Below are positions 63,532-64,000 of a stretch of DNA of 64,000 nt, piece after piece. The DNA comes from Kiritimatiellia bacterium (GTDB taxonomy: Bacteria; Verrucomicrobiota; Kiritimatiellia; PWTM01), in the NCBI GenBank assembly GCA_026417735.1, contig JAOACR010000009.1, forward strand, positions 289,298 through 353,297, written 5' to 3'. The position numbers and the translations under genes were made by a program. Position 1 is the stretch's first letter; every line of letters starts with the position of its first letter. Under the pieces are notes generated by a model. The model was not told where the DNA came from and searched no databases. It saw only the letters and a program-made list of their open reading frames with translations.

Positions 63532-64000
63532 CTACATGATCTCTGTCAGCAAGCCCGCCGACTTCGCACCCGCCTCGGTGCTCGCCAGCACGCGGGCATC
63601 GTAGCCGAGCGGGTGCGGCAGCTTCGCATCGGCATCAATGCCAGCCAGATGGTAGATGCTGCCGAGCAGATCAATCGGATACACGGGCCGTTCCTTCAGT
63701 TCTTCTCCCTTTTCATCAGTTGCGCCGACGATCCGCCCGCCCTTGAAGCCGCCACCCGCGACGAGCACGGTGAAGACCTTGCCGAAGTGGTTGCGCCCGC
63801 CATTCCAGGGCGGCTGCCAGTCCACTTTCGGCGTACGGCCGAACTCCCCGCAGCACCACACGATGGTCGACTCCAGCAATCCGCGGTCATGCAGGTCCGC
63901 TAGCAACGTCGCCAGGCCCTGGTCGAGCTGCGGGCACTGCCGGCTCATGGTCGCGAAGTGGTTCGAGTGAGTGTCCCAGCCGCCGGGATAGTTGATCGTC
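63532..64000 (-). CDS. DUF1501 domain protein, N-terminal part beyond the window
   Basis: The C-terminal 155 residues are visible: INYPGGWDTHSNHFATMSRQ, the DUF1501 sulfatase-like strand STIVWCCGEFGRTPKVD, and HFGKVFTVLVAGGGFKGGRI, GSIYHLAGIDADAKLPHPLG. The start lies past position 64000. DUF1501 proteins have an alkaline-phosphatase/sulfatase-like fold, are Tat-exported and typically pair with DUF1549/DUF1553 or PPC-type proteins. Confidence 0.92.
   Translation of the reverse strand, partial: TINYPGGWDTHSNHFATMSRQCPQLDQGLATLLADLHDRGLLESTIVWCCGEFGRTPKVDWQPPWNGGRNHFGKVFTVLVAGGGFKGGRIVGATDEKGEELKERPVYPIDLLGSIYHLAGIDADAKLPHPLGYDARVLASTEAGAKSAGLLTEIM

Overview
The window is a GC-rich stretch of a bacterial chromosome, almost fully coding and with short gaps. 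The gene mix points to a Gram-negative member of the PVC superphylum, most likely Verrucomicrobiota or Kiritimatiellota. The evidence is type I sulfatases, a DUF1501 protein beside a PPC-domain protein, an exosortase/EpsI pair, Mla-type lipid transport, ExbB/ExbD motors, a Tat-exported aldo/keto-reductase-like protein and several lipoproteins. No 16S rRNA or ribosomal protein gene is present, so the phylum is an inference. There is no phage, transposon, integrase or CRISPR array.

Layout. 1-1255: sulfatase cut by the left edge. 1388-12607 (minus): eight-gene unit of CPBP protease, degenerate DnaE-like protein, two TPR proteins, ExbB, two ExbD and a VWA protein. 12808-18304 (plus): PurSL, a putative methyltransferase, a cobalamin adenosyltransferase-like protein and MurB. 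18339-23026 (minus): second sulfatase, then a sensory [FeFe]-hydrogenase-like histidine kinase with a REC-kinase partner. 23199-25469: metE. 25816-28690 (minus): EamA transporter, PTS EIIA, tRNA-Pro(CGG), enolase. 28857-34389 (plus): ComF, AccD, FolC, MurG, MurC, tightly overlapped. 34420-35461 (minus): small secreted protein and YceI. 35619 onward (plus): Tat-exported AKR-like protein, TraB/GumN protein, radical SAM protein. 39497-42790 (minus): ArsR-controlled permease, two thioredoxin-fold proteins and CcdA. 43020-47297 (minus): Mla-type operon whose ATPase homologue has lost every ATP-handling motif, plus MCE protein, lipoprotein and hydrolase. 47413-50675: MFS transporter, ffh, unknown helical protein. 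50948-52509: MBL-fold hydrolase and SUMF1-domain lipoprotein. 52404-54208 (minus): EpsI and exosortase. 54320-60864 (plus): RdgC, M24 peptidase, triheme peroxidase, then an amino-sugar operon (isomerase, PIG-L deacetylase, NagB-like). 60886-64000 (minus): YkgJ-type cluster protein, PPC-domain protein, DUF1501 protein cut by the right edge.

The most interesting signals are two apparent pseudoenzymes kept in intact operons. One is the DnaE homologue lacking polymerase active-site residues; the other is the MlaF-position ABC homologue lacking Walker A, signature and Walker B. Next come the H-cluster-domain sensor kinase paired with a REC-kinase that has no output domain, and a recurring promoter layout with the -10 box exactly six bases before the ATG, which suggests leaderless mRNAs. 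All function calls rest on motif reading alone.
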